A DNA stretch of 64,000 nt from JBLRWS01 sp047921075 (GTDB taxonomy: Bacteria > Bacteroidota > Rhodothermia > Balneolales > Balneolaceae). Location: the NCBI GenBank assembly GCA_047921075.1, contig JBLRWS010000001.1, positions 45,472 to 109,471 on the forward strand. Direction: 5' to 3'. Shown here in pieces: positions 34,302 to 43,043 of the stretch. A model generated the notes under the pieces. That model saw only the letters and a program-made list of their open reading frames with translations. It was not told where the DNA came from and did not search any database. Made by a program: the position numbers and the translations under genes. The stretch's first letter is position 1, and each line of letters starts with the position of its first letter.

Positions 34302-35233
34302 CGGCGGCCGAGGCGATGGACTCTGCCCTCTCGTGGATTCGTGAAGTGGAACAAGCATCGGGTTCCCGCCTGGCTGAAAAAAATGGGGTGGTTCGCCCTG
34401 CCCTCACGGCAGAGATTGGCAAAGACTTTAAAAAAGCACCAGAAAAATACGATTGGCCCAATCCAAACTGGGTAGAGTGGCTCGATCGCGACGCATTTTC
34501 TGAGCGGTTTCCCTTCATTACCAAACAAGAAGGCGGACTGATGATCCATGAGGCGTACACTGTTCGAACGCCACTTCTGGTTTCGGAAACCGTAAAACAG
34601 TTGTCGGAAAAAGAATCGTTTTATACTGTATTTGAAGAAGACTACGAGATTGAAACAACAAGCGGCGCGCACCATATCCGGCTGGGTGACGGACGGGAGT
34701 TTACGGCCGATCATCTGATATATGCCACCGGCAGCGCACTCGCCGATTCGGAGCTGTGGTCGTGGCTTCCGCTAAGCCAAACCAAAGGCCAAACCATCAC
34801 CCTCCATTTGGACGGGCCGGTTGGATTTGCGCCCTCTCTGTCTGCCGTTGGATACATCGCCAACCACCCTGCCGAACCGAATCAACTTACGGTTGGCAGT
34901 ACATATGAGCATCACTTTGATCATCCGCATCCCGACTCAAAGGGCCATGAAACGCTGCTTAAAAAAACGAACGAGGTGTTGCCGCACATCATACCCCGCA
35001 TTGAATCGATTACCTCCTGGGCGGGTGTTCGGTTGTTTACGCCCGATTACCTCCCTGTAGCCGGGCGTCATCCGGATATAGAAAATATTTATGTTATCGG
35101 TGGATTTGGTTCGAAGGGAATGATTTACTCGTCATTATTAGCCGGCTATGTTTCCGATCTAATCCTTCATCAACAGCCGGTTCCGGATCACTTTTGCGCG
35201 CAGCGCTTTGCCGCCACGTATTCAAAATCGTAA
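34302..35233 (+). CDS. FAD-dependent oxidoreductase, DAO family (5' end lost in gap)
   Basis: About 310 residues of a D-amino-acid oxidase/glycine oxidase-like fold. The substrate-domain helix SALSWIREVEQASGSRL, the WLDRDAFSERFPFI segment, HLIYATGSAL near the FAD, and the C-terminal SWAGVRLFTPDYLPVAGRHP followed by IYVIGGFGSKGMIYSSLLAG are characteristic; the last two resemble the C-terminal oxidase domain of MnmC as well. The N-terminal GxGxxG is in the gap. A tRNA-modifying role (MnmC-C-like) or an amino-acid oxidase are both possible. The link to NAD salvage is positional only. Confidence 0.85.
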
Positions 35234-35251
35234 CCGTTAAATGTTATCCCG

Positions 35252-35485
35252 ATGCGTCTTCGACCCAGGCTTGTTTCAGCAATGATTCTTTGTGTTGGGC
35301 TGATACTGCTTACGGCAGGATGGCAGGAGTACCGTCTGCTCAGCTCTTCGTACAATCCACTTTTTACCATTTCTCCCGATCGGGAATCGATGTGGCTAAT
35401 GATTTTGGGCGCCGCCGGAACAATCGGCGGTTTTGTGGGGCTGCTTCGGGGAGGTCGCCTCGATGATGGTGTTCCGAGAATTTAA
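35252..35485 (+). CDS. Small membrane protein
   Basis: 77 aa, not recognised. Two likely transmembrane helices: LVSAMILCVGLILLTAGW near the N-terminus and MWLMILGAAGTIGGFVGLL near the C-terminus, joined by a short polar loop. It starts 18 nt after the oxidoreductase stop, so it may be on the same transcript. Its last 4 nt overlap the end of the convergent DUF971 gene. Confidence 0.65.
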   Translation: MRLRPRLVSAMILCVGLILLTAGWQEYRLLSSSYNPLFTISPDRESMWLMILGAAGTIGGFVGLLRGGRLDDGVPRI

Positions 35486-35820
35486 CCGGCGCTTTTTGCC
35501 TCTACGGCCTCACCCATCGACCGCAGCAAATCCCATCGGTACATGCCGGCGTTGTGGCCATCATCCCAGGAAATTTTTAGGGCATGATTTCCAACCGCCT
35601 CCGCATGAACCACCCGATAGTCAGCCGGAGGATCGCTAAGAAACAGCCCGATTTCGTATTGTCCCATTTTATCGTGTCCGCCGCGGCACTCTACACAGGG
35701 ACAGTTTTTGCGCAGGCCAAACAGACCCAATTTATGCTCCACCCCATCTTGCCAGCGTATAACGAGTACCTGATCACTATTTTGGACGTCGATCGATTTC
35801 GGAGTTGTTTTGGCAGACAT
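35482..35820 (-). CDS. DUF971 protein (gamma-butyrobetaine hydroxylase-like N-terminal fold)
   Basis: 112 aa. The conserved core is LVIRWQDGVEHKLGLFGLR, NCPCVECRGGHDKMGQ (a CxxC-type metal-binding cluster) and ALKISWDDGHNAGMYRWDLL. The family is widespread in bacteria, often near Mrp/ApbC or other iron-sulfur genes, but its biochemical role is unsettled. It overlaps the small membrane protein gene tail to tail. Confidence 0.9.
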   Translation of the reverse strand: MSAKTTPKSIDVQNSDQVLVIRWQDGVEHKLGLFGLRKNCPCVECRGGHDKMGQYEIGLFLSDPPADYRVVHAEAVGNHALKISWDDGHNAGMYRWDLLRSMGEAVEAKSAG

Positions 35821-35878
35821 TAGCTTTTACCTTTTTTCAGCGTTAAAGACTCATCGCTTTAAAATATACGAACCTCTC

Positions 35879-36610
35879 ATGTGGACTACCTATTTGATCT
35901 CGCTTCTCTTTTTTGCGGCCGGCGTGGTGCTGGGCGGCCGGTTCAGGATCCACAAACTATCTCTGTCGGTCAGCCAGTTTGCCGCATGGATTCTTGGTTT
36001 GATGGTTGTTTTTACCGTGATGATGCTCTTTACCCGGCTGGGCTGGCTGCCCGATTGGCTCTCGGCAATTGCGATCGCACAGCTATATGCACTGGCCGGA
36101 GGATTTTTTCTGGGTGTGGCCGGCCATATGATCCGTTTCAAAGTTGATCGGGGCAATGTGTTGTATCAACATCGCGGATTTCTGATTGATCATCTCCCCC
36201 ACTTTTTAGCGATCGGCCTGATTCTGTTTGGCCTCTACCGTACCTCACTGCTCTCCGATTTACCGGTTACCCCTATCCGGCTCACCTCGGGCCTTTCGCT
36301 GATGATGCTGGGCGTGGCCGGGTTCACGTTAAAACCGGTGCCTGAATTCCGATCGGGAGCCATCCTCTTTCTGGACGAAGAAATTCCCTGGAAACGGGTC
36401 ATCTCATGGGCGTGGACCGAAGAAGAGGTGTTGCAGATCGAGTACATACGCCCCGCCGAAAGCGGGCTTCCTGAAATCCTGCACCTGCAAACAACCATCC
36501 CGGAGCAGGATCGAAAACAGGTAGAACTGATCCTTCAATCCAAAATGGACGAATTTTCAGCGGAGCGGAACGAGGAGCTCTTTCCTGATGAATCGTCCGA
36601 CAAGGCATAG
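35879..36610 (+). CDS. Hypothetical membrane protein
   Basis: 243 aa from ATG 35879 (MWTTYLISLLFFAAG); an upstream in-frame start at 35810 would overlap the DUF971 gene. About six hydrophobic segments lie in the first 165 residues (LISLLFFAAGVVLGG, FAAWILGLMVVFTVMMLF, AIAIAQLYALAGGFFLGVA, HFLAIGLILFGLYRT, LSLMMLGVAGFTL). A soluble domain with a PH-like feel follows (GAILFLDEEIPWKRVISWAW, LQIEYIRPAESG, LHLQTTIPEQDRKQVELILQ). I do not recognise the family. Confidence 0.75.
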   Translation: MWTTYLISLLFFAAGVVLGGRFRIHKLSLSVSQFAAWILGLMVVFTVMMLFTRLGWLPDWLSAIAIAQLYALAGGFFLGVAGHMIRFKVDRGNVLYQHRGFLIDHLPHFLAIGLILFGLYRTSLLSDLPVTPIRLTSGLSLMMLGVAGFTLKPVPEFRSGAILFLDEEIPWKRVISWAWTEEEVLQIEYIRPAESGLPEILHLQTTIPEQDRKQVELILQSKMDEFSAERNEELFPDESSDKA

Positions 36611-36622
36611 CGAAAGCTATCG

Positions 36623-37060
36623 TCAGGTAGATGCCCGGTGCTCTACCATGATGCAACGATTGCGTACGTAGGGCAATTGATGATTGCCGGCCATCTCTTC
36701 AGCCTCCGGGTGGCTCACATCCAATTGGGTCCATACAACCGGTTTTTGTCCTGTTTGATGACTCCATTCGGTGATCTCAGCAAGCATGTCGGGTGTGTGT
36801 CGCTTGTTTCTAAAAATCGCCACGATATCTACGGCATAATCCCGGGGCAAATCCTGTATGGACGGATAGGCTTTCTCTCCGAGTACATCCGTTTCGTTTG
36901 GGTTTACGGGAATAATTCGATATCCCGATTCTTGCAGGTATTCTGCAATCTGGTTGCTGGTGCGGTAACGATTCGACGAACAACCGATAATAGCGATGGT
37001 TGTCGCCTGCTCAAATAGTGCTTTAAAATCAGTAAAAAGGGGGTTCTTGCCTGTATTCAA
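36623..37060 (-). CDS. CoA-binding domain protein (YccU family)
   Basis: 145 aa, a single Rossmann-type CoA-binding domain: TTIAIIGCSSNRYRTSNQIA, YRIIPVNPNETDVLGEKAYP, VDIVAIFRNKRHTPDMLAEI, and the conserved RCIMVEHR at the end. Family members bind CoA or related nucleotides; the role is not established. It is convergent with the membrane protein before it and divergent from the FKBP gene. Confidence 0.9.
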   Translation of the reverse strand: MNTGKNPLFTDFKALFEQATTIAIIGCSSNRYRTSNQIAEYLQESGYRIIPVNPNETDVLGEKAYPSIQDLPRDYAVDIVAIFRNKRHTPDMLAEITEWSHQTGQKPVVWTQLDVSHPEAEEMAGNHQLPYVRNRCIMVEHRAST

Positions 37061-37127
37061 TTCTATATTCTCCTAAATTATCGGTATCTTTTAGAGTACT
37101 ATAAACATCAATAAAAAACAGAATATT

Positions 37128-37559
37128 TTGTCGACAGTAAAAGAAGGAGACACTGTAAAAGTTCACTACACCGGAACCTTGAAAGACGGGTCCGTTTTTG
37201 ATACCTCCAATGGGCGGGAGCCTTTGGAATTCACCATAGGCCAAGGACAGTTAATTCCCGGGTTTGAAAAGGCGGTTGAAGGCCTTGCACCCGGCGAGAA
37301 AACATCCGTAGACATTCCAAGCAGCGACGCCTATGGCGATGTTCGGGAAGACCTGGTCATCAATGTACCGAAAGATCAACTTCCCGATGATGTGGAAGCT
37401 GAAGTTGGAATGCAGTTACAGGTAAATCAACCCAACGGGCAGCCGGTTCCGGTTACCATTACCGAAGTTGGTGATGCTGAATTGACACTGGATGCAAACC
37501 ATCCACTTGCTGGCAAAGACCTCTCTTTTGAGATTGAACTTGTCGAAATTTCCGGATAA
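37128..37559 (+). CDS. FKBP-type peptidyl-prolyl isomerase (SlyD-like), TTG start
   Basis: 143 aa. The FKBP core is VKVHYTGTLKDGSVFDTS, FTIGQGQLIPGFEKAVEGLA, then the inserted-flap region (DVREDLVINVPKDQLP) typical of SlyD-like chaperones, and HPLAGKDLSFEIELVEI at the end. It catalyses prolyl isomerisation and assists folding. The only start at the right place is TTG at 37128; no ATG is available upstream in frame before the gene on the other strand. A strong terminator follows. Confidence 0.93.
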   Translation: MSTVKEGDTVKVHYTGTLKDGSVFDTSNGREPLEFTIGQGQLIPGFEKAVEGLAPGEKTSVDIPSSDAYGDVREDLVINVPKDQLPDDVEAEVGMQLQVNQPNGQPVPVTITEVGDAELTLDANHPLAGKDLSFEIELVEISG

Positions 37560-37586
37560 TCTCTTCCGAATTCAGACTCGATCTAT

Positions 37587-37622
37587 ATCCCGGTGTTCGC
37601 AAGAACGCCGGGATTTTTTTTT
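37587..37622 (+). terminator. Rho-independent terminator after the FKBP gene
   Basis: A 12-bp stem (ATCCCGGTGTTC with GAACGCCGGGAT, one G-T pair) closed by a GCAA tetraloop and followed by nine T. Confidence 0.92.
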
Positions 37623-37645
37623 AAACCGATGGCCTTTTATAACCT

Positions 37646-38797
37646 ATGAATTTCGATAAAAAAAGTACTGTTCGTATCACCTGTCCGATCGGACTATCCC
37701 GCCTGCTAAAAAAAGAGACCGAAGAGCTTGGGTTTACGCCGCTTGTTACCGAAGAAACCGGCATTGAACTACAGGCCTCACTCAACGAGTGCATGGTACT
37801 GAACTTTCGCCTTAGAACGGCTCATCGCGTACACTACCTGCTGGGCCAAAAGAAAATCAACAACGAACAGGCACTCTATGAATGGGCCAACTCGTTTCCC
37901 TGGGAAGAGATTATCCCCCAGGAGGGTTTCTTCTCTGTCACCTCGCGCATTTCGCACCCATCCATCACGAACGATCAGTTTGCCAACGTTCGGGTAAAAG
38001 ATGCGGTGGTTGACCGGATGCGGGCCAAAACCGGCAGCCGTCCCGATAGCGGACCCGATTTGACCGGCACCGTGCTCTTTGTCTATTGGGATCAAGATGT
38101 CGCCCGGCTTTTTCTGGATACGTCGGGGGAGTCACTTTCCCGGCGAAACTACCGCACCCGGGATGTAGCCGCCCCTATGCAGGAGACGCTGGCGGCGGCC
38201 ATTATTAAAACGACCAAATGGGAACCCGGCTGGCACATGATAAATCCAATGGCCGGTGGCGGTACCCTGGCCATCGAGGCGGCGATGATTGCCACAAACC
38301 GGGCACCGGCTATGCTGCGCCACCAGTTTGGGTTTATGCATCTGATAGGATACGATGAGTCGGTCTATCAATCGATACGAGAGAGCGCCAAGAAAGCGGC
38401 TCAAGCCTCTATCAACAGCAAGATTATTGTAACCGATAACAGCCCGACAGCCCTGTTGGCCGCCAAAAAAAATGCGGAAACGGCCGGTGTTCATCATTTG
38501 ATGGAATTTGAAACGTGTGATGTAGCCGATACGCCTGTTCCCGAAGGTGACGGCATCATTGTCGTCAATCCCCCCTATGGAATCCGCCTCGACAGCCGGG
38601 ACGATTTGCGACCGCTCTACAAAAAGATTGGCGATTTTTTCAAGTCGGAAGGAGCCGGAAAATGGGGGTATGTTTTTACCGGGAATCAGGCATTGGGCAA
38701 GAAAGTGGGTCTTCGCACCTCCTCCAAAACCACGTTTTTTAACACGACGATTGAGTGCCGCTTGCTCGAGTACGAATTGTATTCAGGCCGTAAGTAA
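37646..38797 (+). CDS. THUMP-domain class I SAM-dependent RNA methyltransferase (RlmL-N/YpsC-like)
   Basis: 383 aa. The N-terminal region (about 1-60) precedes a THUMP domain (about 60-160; VTSRISHPSITNDQFANVRV). The Rossmann methyltransferase has the SAM motif INPMAGGGTLAIEAAM (about 199-214) and the catalytic VVNPPYGIRL (about 305-314), as in enzymes making N2-methylguanosine in 23S rRNA. The substrate base is inferred from the NPPY motif and family. It starts just after the FKBP terminator. Confidence 0.92.
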   Translation: MNFDKKSTVRITCPIGLSRLLKKETEELGFTPLVTEETGIELQASLNECMVLNFRLRTAHRVHYLLGQKKINNEQALYEWANSFPWEEIIPQEGFFSVTSRISHPSITNDQFANVRVKDAVVDRMRAKTGSRPDSGPDLTGTVLFVYWDQDVARLFLDTSGESLSRRNYRTRDVAAPMQETLAAAIIKTTKWEPGWHMINPMAGGGTLAIEAAMIATNRAPAMLRHQFGFMHLIGYDESVYQSIRESAKKAAQASINSKIIVTDNSPTALLAAKKNAETAGVHHLMEFETCDVADTPVPEGDGIIVVNPPYGIRLDSRDDLRPLYKKIGDFFKSEGAGKWGYVFTGNQALGKKVGLRTSSKTTFFNTTIECRLLEYELYSGRK

Positions 38798-39006
38798 TCC
38801 CCCCTTCTTGGTAGATTGACGGGCGAAGGCTCACGCCCACAGTCGGTTACACTCTTTTGTCGAAAAGCCGACAAGCTTCTGTGTTCCCTTATTGTAAGGA
38901 AAAGCCCTACAGCGGGTAATGTCCTTTCCCTATACCGTGGTTCCTCAAAATTTGCGTTTTTGATTATAGAAACGATCTACATCAGAAACGATCAACCGGA
39001 GGACCC

Positions 39007-39420
39007 ATGGAAGCAACCGTTTATACCATCCCGCAGGAGCAGCGCTCCCCGCTCAGCGATAACGAACTGGCTCGATTCAGAGCGCTTATCACCGAGAAAA
39101 TTGAGAAAGCCAACCAGGAAGTAGAGACGTTGAAAGCGTATATCGAGGATATGCGAGAGAACGACGATGCCGACAGCTCCTCCAATGCTCACCATATGGC
39201 CGATGTGGCTACCGACCATGAATCGATGGAGATGTATTATGCGTTAATTGCCCGTACGCGAAACTATATCCGTCAGCTCCAACGCGCCCAAATACGCATC
39301 GATAATAAAACCTACGGAATTTGCCGCGCCACCGGCTTGCCCATTCCGAAAGGACGACTGCTGGCTGTACCACATACCCGATACAGCCTGGAAGCAAAAT
39401 TGAAAGGACTCGACAAATAG
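39007..39420 (+). CDS. TraR/DksA family regulator with a degenerate zinc finger
   Basis: 137 aa. An N-terminal coiled-coil hairpin (ELARFRALITEKIEKANQEV, ETLKAYIEDMRENDDAD) is followed by ADVATDHESMEMYYALIART and the C-terminal finger region YGICRATGLPIPKGRLLAVP. The usual four Cys are reduced to one (Cys in YGIC); this variant is common in Bacteroidota. DksA-like proteins enter the RNA polymerase secondary channel and modulate stress and rRNA promoters. GGAGG lies 5 nt before the ATG, one of the few strong Shine-Dalgarno sites here. It heads a cluster with UspA genes. Confidence 0.9.
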   Translation: MEATVYTIPQEQRSPLSDNELARFRALITEKIEKANQEVETLKAYIEDMRENDDADSSSNAHHMADVATDHESMEMYYALIARTRNYIRQLQRAQIRIDNKTYGICRATGLPIPKGRLLAVPHTRYSLEAKLKGLDK

Positions 39421-39429
39421 GAGACTGCA

Positions 39430-39678
39430 ATGACACGTTCTATACACTACCGCGTTTCGAATCTTTCAGAGCGGGTGCAAAAACTGAGCCGTGAGGGTTA
39501 CAAAGGCTTTCAGATTACCCGCCGCGAAGGCGCCCCCGGTACAGGCGAGCAGTTTGTAGTGGAGGCTGCCAATGGTCGAGGATTTACCATCCGGTCAATC
39601 GGTACTACGCTGGAAGAAGCGTACGAAAACCTGATTGACCGTATCGACATCCAAACCGACATTCCCTACATCATTTAA
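39430..39678 (+). CDS. Conserved-looking small protein in the UspA cluster
   Basis: 82 aa, not recognised. Mixed alpha/beta character with no signal or membrane segment: RVSNLSERVQKLSREGYKGF, EGAPGTGEQFVVEAANGRGF, IGTTLEEAYENLIDRIDIQT. AGGAG lies at a good distance before the ATG. It sits 9 nt after traR and 26 nt before the first uspA, so it is very likely co-expressed with them. Confidence 0.75.
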   Translation: MTRSIHYRVSNLSERVQKLSREGYKGFQITRREGAPGTGEQFVVEAANGRGFTIRSIGTTLEEAYENLIDRIDIQTDIPYII

Positions 39679-39704
39679 CCAAAAACCTGCGAGAGGAACC
39701 CATC

Positions 39705-40733
39705 ATGAAAGCGAAACCCACCATTCTGCTGCCTACCGATTTTTCGGAGGGCGCTGCATCCGTGTTTCCGATTGCACAAAAGCTGGCTACGCTTTTTGGG
39801 GCCACGGTTGATGTACTTCACGTGATTCCGACCGTGACCTACTGGAATGAGAGTTTGAAAACCATCGGCCTGCCGGTAGACCCGGAAGCGGACCTCTACC
39901 CCAAGGTGGCCATTCGTGCCGAGCAGGAATTAGACCGCCTGGCAGGCGAACACCTGGACGACAAGGTACGCGGTAAAACGCTGGTTCGTATAGACCGCAA
40001 ACCATCCGCAGCCATTGCCGATCAGGCAAAAAAAGGAGCGTATGATTTGATTGTGATCGGAGCCAAAGGAAAAGACGGAACAGGGCTGTTTCGCGGCAGC
40101 ACCACGCAGCAGGTAATTCGCAGCAGTATGGTTCCGGTTTTTGTGATAGACAACGGTTTTCAATTACCGTCCATTCAGCATATTGTTCTGCCTACGGATA
40201 CATCTCTTCTTTCGCTGGCTCCCCTGCCGGTTGTGCTTGATCTGGCCGATACGTTCAACGCCTCCATCACCATGCTCTTTATTGCCGAAATACCGGGCAC
40301 ACTATTTGAGCAGGTGCCGCATAATGACGGGCGAATACGTACTGACCTGATTCGGGATACCATCCTGACCCAAACCGAACGGATGCTGAAAATGACACCT
40401 GCTATGGAGTGGAAACTAACTGCATCTTCCGATGGACAACGAAGCCGGTTCGAACGAACCGATGGAGACACAACCCGACAGATTGAACTCAAAGTGCGTG
40501 TAAAACAGGGCTTTTCGGTAGCCAATGAAATCGAGAACTTCAGTAAAGATCATGCCGATCTGGTTGCCATAGCCACGCACGGACGAAGTGGACTTTCGCA
40601 CATGATTATCGGGTCTATTGCTGAGCGTGTTGCACTCCATGCTCAAGTTCCGGTTCTAACCTACCGGCCCGATAAGAATCTGTTTGCCGAGCACCACGCC
40701 ATGCTGGATATTGCAGAGAGCAAAAGGCTGTAA
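39705..40733 (+). CDS. Universal stress protein, tandem UspA domains
   Basis: 342 aa with two Usp folds. The first (about 1-150) reads TILLPTDFSEGAASVFPIAQ and ends with the nucleotide-binding-like VIGAKGKDGTGLFRGSTTQQ. The second (about 155-325) reads HIVLPTDTSLLSLAPLPVVL and ends IATHGRSGLSHMIIGSIAER followed by VPVLTY, a good match to the ATP-binding G-2x-G-9x-G(S/T) signature. GAGAGGA precedes the ATG. Stress-survival protein, cytosolic; ligand binding inferred. Confidence 0.93.
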   Translation: MKAKPTILLPTDFSEGAASVFPIAQKLATLFGATVDVLHVIPTVTYWNESLKTIGLPVDPEADLYPKVAIRAEQELDRLAGEHLDDKVRGKTLVRIDRKPSAAIADQAKKGAYDLIVIGAKGKDGTGLFRGSTTQQVIRSSMVPVFVIDNGFQLPSIQHIVLPTDTSLLSLAPLPVVLDLADTFNASITMLFIAEIPGTLFEQVPHNDGRIRTDLIRDTILTQTERMLKMTPAMEWKLTASSDGQRSRFERTDGDTTRQIELKVRVKQGFSVANEIENFSKDHADLVAIATHGRSGLSHMIIGSIAERVALHAQVPVLTYRPDKNLFAEHHAMLDIAESKRL

Positions 40734-40811
40734 AAATCGCTCTGTGGAAGTTTCGGATTCATCGAATACAATAAACGGAAACACTGAACCCTACCCTTTT
40801 TGGTGACCATC

Positions 40812-41639
40812 ATGAAAATCCTTCATCATCTCCTTGTCCCGATCGATTTTTCGGAGCACTCCGACAGAGCTCTGCAGTTTGCTGTAGATATTGCAAAACA
40901 GACCGGAGCTGATATCACTCTGCTTCATGCCATTGAACCGCCATACAACACCGCCATTACCATTGAGGGGCTTACTCAATCGCTCGAAAAAAAAGCGAAG
41001 GAAGAACTCTCTGCTATCCGGGACCGGGTGATAAAGGAACTGCCCGAAGATCGCAGTGTTTTTGTTGATGTAACTCACGGGTTGCCGGTACCCGCAATCC
41101 GTGACGCTGCACTCGAGTGTAAAGCCGATATGATCGTAATGGGCAGCCGTGGCGAAACCGGGCTTAAAAAAATCCTGTTTGGCAGCATCGCCTCGTTTGT
41201 CTCCTCAAAATCGGAGATTCCGGTTCTGCTTATACCGGGCAAAACCTCCCTTTCCAAGTTGAATCATCTGCTTTTCACCACCGATTTTCGAAAAGCTGAT
41301 ATAGACAATTATCAACGTGTGCTGCAGCTTGCCAACGAGCTGGATGCCACCACCGAACTTTTTCATGTGGCCACCGACGATTCGTTCGAGACGACCCTGC
41401 GGGAGCGCGGTTTTGTGGGGTTGATTCGCGAACACACCGATGATACCGATGCCACCATCACCGTTCGGCACGGAGAGCACATACTGGCTGAAATTGCACG
41501 ATACATTTCGCAGCGCAACGACACCATCATCGTAATGAACCGCTATAAAAAATCGATTCTGCAAACCCTGTTCGACAAGAATGTAACCGACGAAATGGCG
41601 GGATACGCCTCCTCCCCACTGTTGATTCTACCCAGCTAA
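40812..41639 (+). CDS. Universal stress protein, tandem UspA domains
   Basis: 275 aa from ATG 40812 (MKILHHLLVPIDFSEHSDRA); an upstream TTG would add four residues. The first domain carries the ATP-binding signature VMGSRGETGLKKILFGSIAS followed by PVLLIPG. The second, shorter domain starts HLLFTTDFRKADIDNYQRVL and ends VMNRYKKSILQTLFDKN, with a degenerate signature, so probably only the first binds nucleotide. Third gene of the stress cluster after traR. Confidence 0.93.
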   Translation: MKILHHLLVPIDFSEHSDRALQFAVDIAKQTGADITLLHAIEPPYNTAITIEGLTQSLEKKAKEELSAIRDRVIKELPEDRSVFVDVTHGLPVPAIRDAALECKADMIVMGSRGETGLKKILFGSIASFVSSKSEIPVLLIPGKTSLSKLNHLLFTTDFRKADIDNYQRVLQLANELDATTELFHVATDDSFETTLRERGFVGLIREHTDDTDATITVRHGEHILAEIARYISQRNDTIIVMNRYKKSILQTLFDKNVTDEMAGYASSPLLILPS

Positions 41640-41662
41640 AGCATATTTAAAGATCATCATCC

Positions 41663-42934
41663 ATGAAATTCACAACAGCCGAAAAAGCGGTTGAGCATAT
41701 TCAATCGCGACAGCATGTGTACATCCACACAGCCGCTGCAGCCCCACAACAGCTTGTACAGGCACTTACAAACCGCCATAAAGAGCTTAAAAGTGTGCAG
41801 CTGTTTCATCTGCATACCGAGGGCGACGCGCCCTACACAAAACCGGAGTATGCCGACAGTTTTAAGACGCACGTTTTTTTTACGGCAAAAAATGTGCGCG
41901 GTGCCATGCGGGAAGGCCGCGCCGACTACATCCCCGTTTTTCTGAGTGAGGTGCCGCGCTTGTTTAATCGCGGGGTTGTGAAGCTTCACACAGCGCTGAT
42001 TCACGTGTCGCCACCCGATAAGCACGGCTTTTGCTCGCTCGGCCTGTCTATCGATGCCACCCGTTCGGCCATCCTGAACGCAGATTATGTCATCGCTCAG
42101 GTGAACCCCAACATGCCACGCACCCACGGCGACGGACTCATCCATGAAAGCGAAATTGACCTTGCCGTAGAAGTGAATGATTCTATACCGGAGCACCAAC
42201 CTGCTGAGCTGTCGGAGGTGGAGCTTAAAATCGGGCGTTACTGTGCCGACCTTGTTGAGGATGGCGCCACACTGCAGATGGGTATCGGCAATATTCCTGA
42301 TGCGGTACTTGCTGCACTCACCAACCATAAAAACCTGGGTGTGCATACCGAAATGTTTTCCGACGGGCTCATCCCACTCATCCGGTCGGGCGTGGTAAAC
42401 AACAGCGAAAAACGGGTTCATCCCGGCAAAGTGGTCTCCTCTTTTGCGATGGGCACGCGCATGCTGTACGATTTTATGGACGACAATCCCCTGATTCAGA
42501 TGCTCGATTGCGCCTACGTGAACGATACAGCGGTCATACGCCGTAATCCAAAAGTTACCGCCATCAACAGCGCCATTGAGGTTGATTTAACCGGACAGAT
42601 TTGTGCCGACTCGATCGGTACCTATCAATATTCCGGTGTAGGCGGGCAGATGGATTTTATTCGGGGGGCGTCCCTTTCGGAAGGCGGCAAGCCGATTATC
42701 GCGCTTCCCTCCACCACCGGCAAAGGCGAATCGAAAATTGTACCGTTTCTTAAACAGGGAGCCGGCGTGGTAACCACCCGGGCACACGTTCACTATGTGG
42801 TAACGGAGTATGGCGCGGTAAATCTTTACGGACAGAGCATGAAACGCCGGGCGCGGTCGCTCATCGATATTGCCCATCCCGATCATAGAGAAGAGCTGGA
42901 ACGGCGGTTAACCGACCGCTTTGGTGAGGAGTAA
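41663..42934 (+). CDS. Acetyl-CoA hydrolase/transferase family (4-hydroxybutyrate CoA-transferase-like)
   Basis: 423 aa, family I CoA-transferase fold. The catalytic glutamate is Glu230 in LGVHTEMFSDG; supporting motifs are LQMGIGNIPDAVLAAL, SGVGGQMDFIRGAS and the C-terminal VVTEYGAVNLYGQ. The enzyme moves CoA between acyl groups, typically acetate and another acid; the exact pair is unknown. It follows the two uspA genes by 23 nt, as often seen where fermentation genes and Usp proteins are co-controlled under low oxygen or energy limitation. Confidence 0.9.
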   Translation: MKFTTAEKAVEHIQSRQHVYIHTAAAAPQQLVQALTNRHKELKSVQLFHLHTEGDAPYTKPEYADSFKTHVFFTAKNVRGAMREGRADYIPVFLSEVPRLFNRGVVKLHTALIHVSPPDKHGFCSLGLSIDATRSAILNADYVIAQVNPNMPRTHGDGLIHESEIDLAVEVNDSIPEHQPAELSEVELKIGRYCADLVEDGATLQMGIGNIPDAVLAALTNHKNLGVHTEMFSDGLIPLIRSGVVNNSEKRVHPGKVVSSFAMGTRMLYDFMDDNPLIQMLDCAYVNDTAVIRRNPKVTAINSAIEVDLTGQICADSIGTYQYSGVGGQMDFIRGASLSEGGKPIIALPSTTGKGESKIVPFLKQGAGVVTTRAHVHYVVTEYGAVNLYGQSMKRRARSLIDIAHPDHREELERRLTDRFGEE

Positions 42935-42989
42935 TCAGCCCAAGATTACTCACCAAACTTTCATTGAAACGATTTTTTACAGCCTTCGG

Positions 42990-43020
42990 ATTGTGCACGC
43001 GTCATACCCCGCCTATATTG
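42990..43020 (+). promoter_or_regulatory. Bacteroidota-type promoter of the S10 peptidase gene
   Basis: ATTG (42990-42993), 20-nt spacer, TATATTG (43014-43020). The -7 box is flanked by an inverted repeat CCCGC/GCGGG. Predicted start near 43027, leaving a leader of about 17 nt. Confidence 0.5.
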
Positions 43021-43043
43021 CGGGCCATAAACATCCACTAACT

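Noticed and set aside
33596..35233. One continuous open frame joining nicotinamidase and FAD oxidoreductase
   Set aside because: It crosses a 100-N gap of arbitrary length; the two halves are different enzyme families and each lacks the terminus that the gap would hold.
38798..39006. Small RNA gene in the 209-bp space before traR
   Set aside because: Only short stems (TTGTCG/CGACAA) and a short direct repeat GAAACGATC were seen; no promoter-terminator pair supports an RNA gene.
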